From the NCBI GenBank assembly GCA_020445145.1, contig JAGRHC010000020.1:1-64000 (forward strand): a DNA stretch of 64,000 bases. The letters are read 5' to 3'. Positions within the stretch are counted from its first letter, which is position 1; each line of letters starts with the position of its first letter. The notes beneath the pieces were generated by a model. That model saw only the letters and a list, made by a program, of their open reading frames with translations, was not told the DNA's origin and made no database searches. This stretch comes from Alphaproteobacteria bacterium (GTDB lineage: Bacteria > Pseudomonadota > Alphaproteobacteria > Micavibrionales > Micavibrionaceae). The position numbers were made by a program, and so were the translations under genes. Shown here in pieces: positions 62,884 through 64,000 of this stretch.

Positions 62884-63927
62884 CTATATCAGATGGCCGA
62901 GTGGGTTGTTCGGGTCGATGCCTTCCATGAATTGTTTGGTTTTGTCGGCGTTGGTGACCTGATAGACGAGGCCGATCCAGCTGGCGAGGATGCTACGGGC
63001 GCTGTCGGTCCAGGTGTTTTCGAGGCTCGGGAGGATTGTGTTTTCGAAGTCTTCGATGCTTGCCGTTTTTAGTTTTTCGATGATGTCGGGTCTAAAGTAG
63101 TTTTCCGGGACGGGAGGGGCGTCCGGGCGTTCGCCGTTCTGGTGACGGAGGACTTCGCGTTTGTATTCCTTGAAGAGGCTGACGGTGTCGTATTCGGGGT
63201 GGCCTTGCAGGCAGATCAGGCGGAAGCCGTCGGGGCTGACGGCGAGGTGGGTGCCGGTTTTTTCTTGCGCGCCGCGGACGAGGGTTTTCATGCCCGCGCG
63301 GGTGAATTGTTCCTCGGTGATGCGGTTGAAGCGGGAGTGCGGGACGTCGAAGATGGTATTCATGTTGCGCACGAGCGGGTGGTGGCGGTCGACGACGCGG
63401 TGGCCATAGACGCCCCAGAGTTTTTGGTCGTCCTCGAAGGGGGCCCTTTTTTCGCCGTAGCGGAACTGCATGACGGCGTGGGTGGCGAGGCATGAACATA
63501 ATGTGGAGGTGACGTTGTCCCATGCCCAGTTGACGATTTTCTCCAGCGGTTGCCAGAATGGCTCGTTTTCGAGATTCGCCTGTGTGATGTTGGCGCCGGT
63601 GATGATGAGAGCGTCGAGGCCGTTTTCTTGCAAGGCTTCGAAGGGTTCGTAGTATTCTTTTATGTAGGCGTTTGTTTCTTCGTTGCGGGCGAGCTCGGGC
63701 AGGGTGAAGGGGTGGACGTAGAGCTGGGCGATCTGATTACTTTCGCCGACGAGGCGGAAGAACTGGCGCTCGGTGGCGGTGAGCGCGGCGTCCGGCATCA
63801 TGTTCAGAAGGCCGATGTGGAGTTCGCGGATGTCCTGATGCTTTGCACGCTCGGGGGCGAGGACGGTGCGGCCTTCTTCTTTGAGGCGGGCGAAGGTCGG
63901 GAGGTTCTTATAAGCGACGAGTGGCAT
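62884..63927 (-). CDS. metA: Homoserine O-acyltransferase (MetA type)
   Basis: 347 residues. Acylates homoserine in methionine synthesis. Active Cys146 is in CSCLATHAVM, with GHPEYD supplying His and Glu; IGLLNMMPDAALTATERQF and YGHRVVDRHHPLVRNMN are family signatures. In E. coli MetA residue 111 (Gly for succinyl, Glu for acetyl) follows TGAPL; here the segment is TGANITQANLE with Thr at that place, so the acyl donor cannot be stated. Upstream 73 bp hold no riboswitch I can recognise. Confidence 0.94.
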   Translation of the reverse strand: MPLVAYKNLPTFARLKEEGRTVLAPERAKHQDIRELHIGLLNMMPDAALTATERQFFRLVGESNQIAQLYVHPFTLPELARNEETNAYIKEYYEPFEALQENGLDALIITGANITQANLENEPFWQPLEKIVNWAWDNVTSTLCSCLATHAVMQFRYGEKRAPFEDDQKLWGVYGHRVVDRHHPLVRNMNTIFDVPHSRFNRITEEQFTRAGMKTLVRGAQEKTGTHLAVSPDGFRLICLQGHPEYDTVSLFKEYKREVLRHQNGERPDAPPVPENYFRPDIIEKLKTASIEDFENTILPSLENTWTDSARSILASWIGLVYQVTNADKTKQFMEGIDPNNPLGHLI

Positions 63928-64000
63928 AAAACATCCGTTTGATTTCTCGGTTACGAGTCTGTAAAAACTCTGGAGGTACGTTGGGACAAAAGGGCGCTCA

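Noticed and set aside
63928-64000. SAM riboswitch before metA
   Set aside because: Only 73 bp are in view and they fit none of the SAM riboswitch consensus patterns I know.
1-64000. tRNA or rRNA genes
   Set aside because: I examined the intergenic gaps for GTTCGA-type T-loops with matching stems and CCA-like ends and found none.

Overview
The window reads as a stretch of an alphaproteobacterial chromosome of moderate GC content. It holds about 66 protein genes, no rRNA and no tRNA that I could find. The alphaproteobacterial placement rests on the DUF2336 protein, a ribbon-helix-helix (RHH_4-type) protein, the bolA / J-domain / cobS / cobT neighbourhood, CarD, DnaK-independent housekeeping order (rpsP-rimM-trmD-rplS next to ffh; dapF-mtaB-ftsY) and the many short lineage-specific hypotheticals. 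I would guess a deep-branching, Rhodospirillales- or Micavibrio-like lineage, but cannot prove it from sequence alone. The + strand is G-rich over C in both + and - genes where I counted, so the whole window probably lies on one replichore.

Layout. 1-2.5 kb: 5' part of leuC (-) and three unknown + genes. 2.5-7 kb: translation and targeting block on - (rplS, trmD, rimM, rpsP, ffh, and an unknown membrane protein). 7.2-11.6 kb: dapF, a calcineurin-like phosphoesterase with one missing metal ligand, mtaB carrying an in-frame palindromic insertion, ftsY. 11.7-13.2 kb: AMP nucleosidase. 13.2-17.0 kb: an accessory stretch with a 108-bp palindrome touching the amn stop codon, an IS30-type transposase, two orphan genes, a DUF2336 protein, and a second, unrelated 114-bp palindromic repeat. 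17.0-19.7 kb: a tightly coupled four-gene operon of an Lgt-like membrane protein, a cysteine-rich radical SAM enzyme of the MJ0619/tetraether-synthase type and two small membrane proteins; this is my best candidate for an undescribed system (lipid or lipoprotein modification).

19.7-30.8 kb: pgk, proline iminopeptidase, an SNase-like secreted protein divergent from and overlapping an M48 lipoprotein protease, carD with a structured leader, an unknown gene, then a - operon DHH phosphoesterase / CapK-like ligase / photolyase / LD-carboxypeptidase. 30.9-38.5 kb: a lipid-linked glycosylation cluster (GtrB-type transferase, GtrA-type flippase, three paralogous GT-C-like membrane proteins) directly behind clpX. 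38.6-43.6 kb: sufE, two unknowns, hisS, and three tandem + genes that look like diverged paralogs of one unknown family. 43.6-48.1 kb: cobT and cobS, separated by an opposite-strand exported protein, then a J-domain protein and bolA. 48.2-56.8 kb: RHH protein, accA, xerD with tandem promoters, a 53-residue membrane protein, aroK-aroB-CNNM transporter, a methyltransferase, mutT, a parvulin-type PPIase. 56.9-64 kb: secA, an FAD oxidoreductase and an aldo/keto reductase with overlapping ends, an unknown 400-residue protein with an RTX-like motif, and metA.

Functionally most of the window is housekeeping: protein targeting (Ffh, FtsY, SecA), ribosome and tRNA maturation, shikimate and lysine/methionine biosynthesis, cell-envelope maintenance. 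The accessory content is envelope chemistry (Lgt-like/radical SAM, Gtr cluster) and small repeats.
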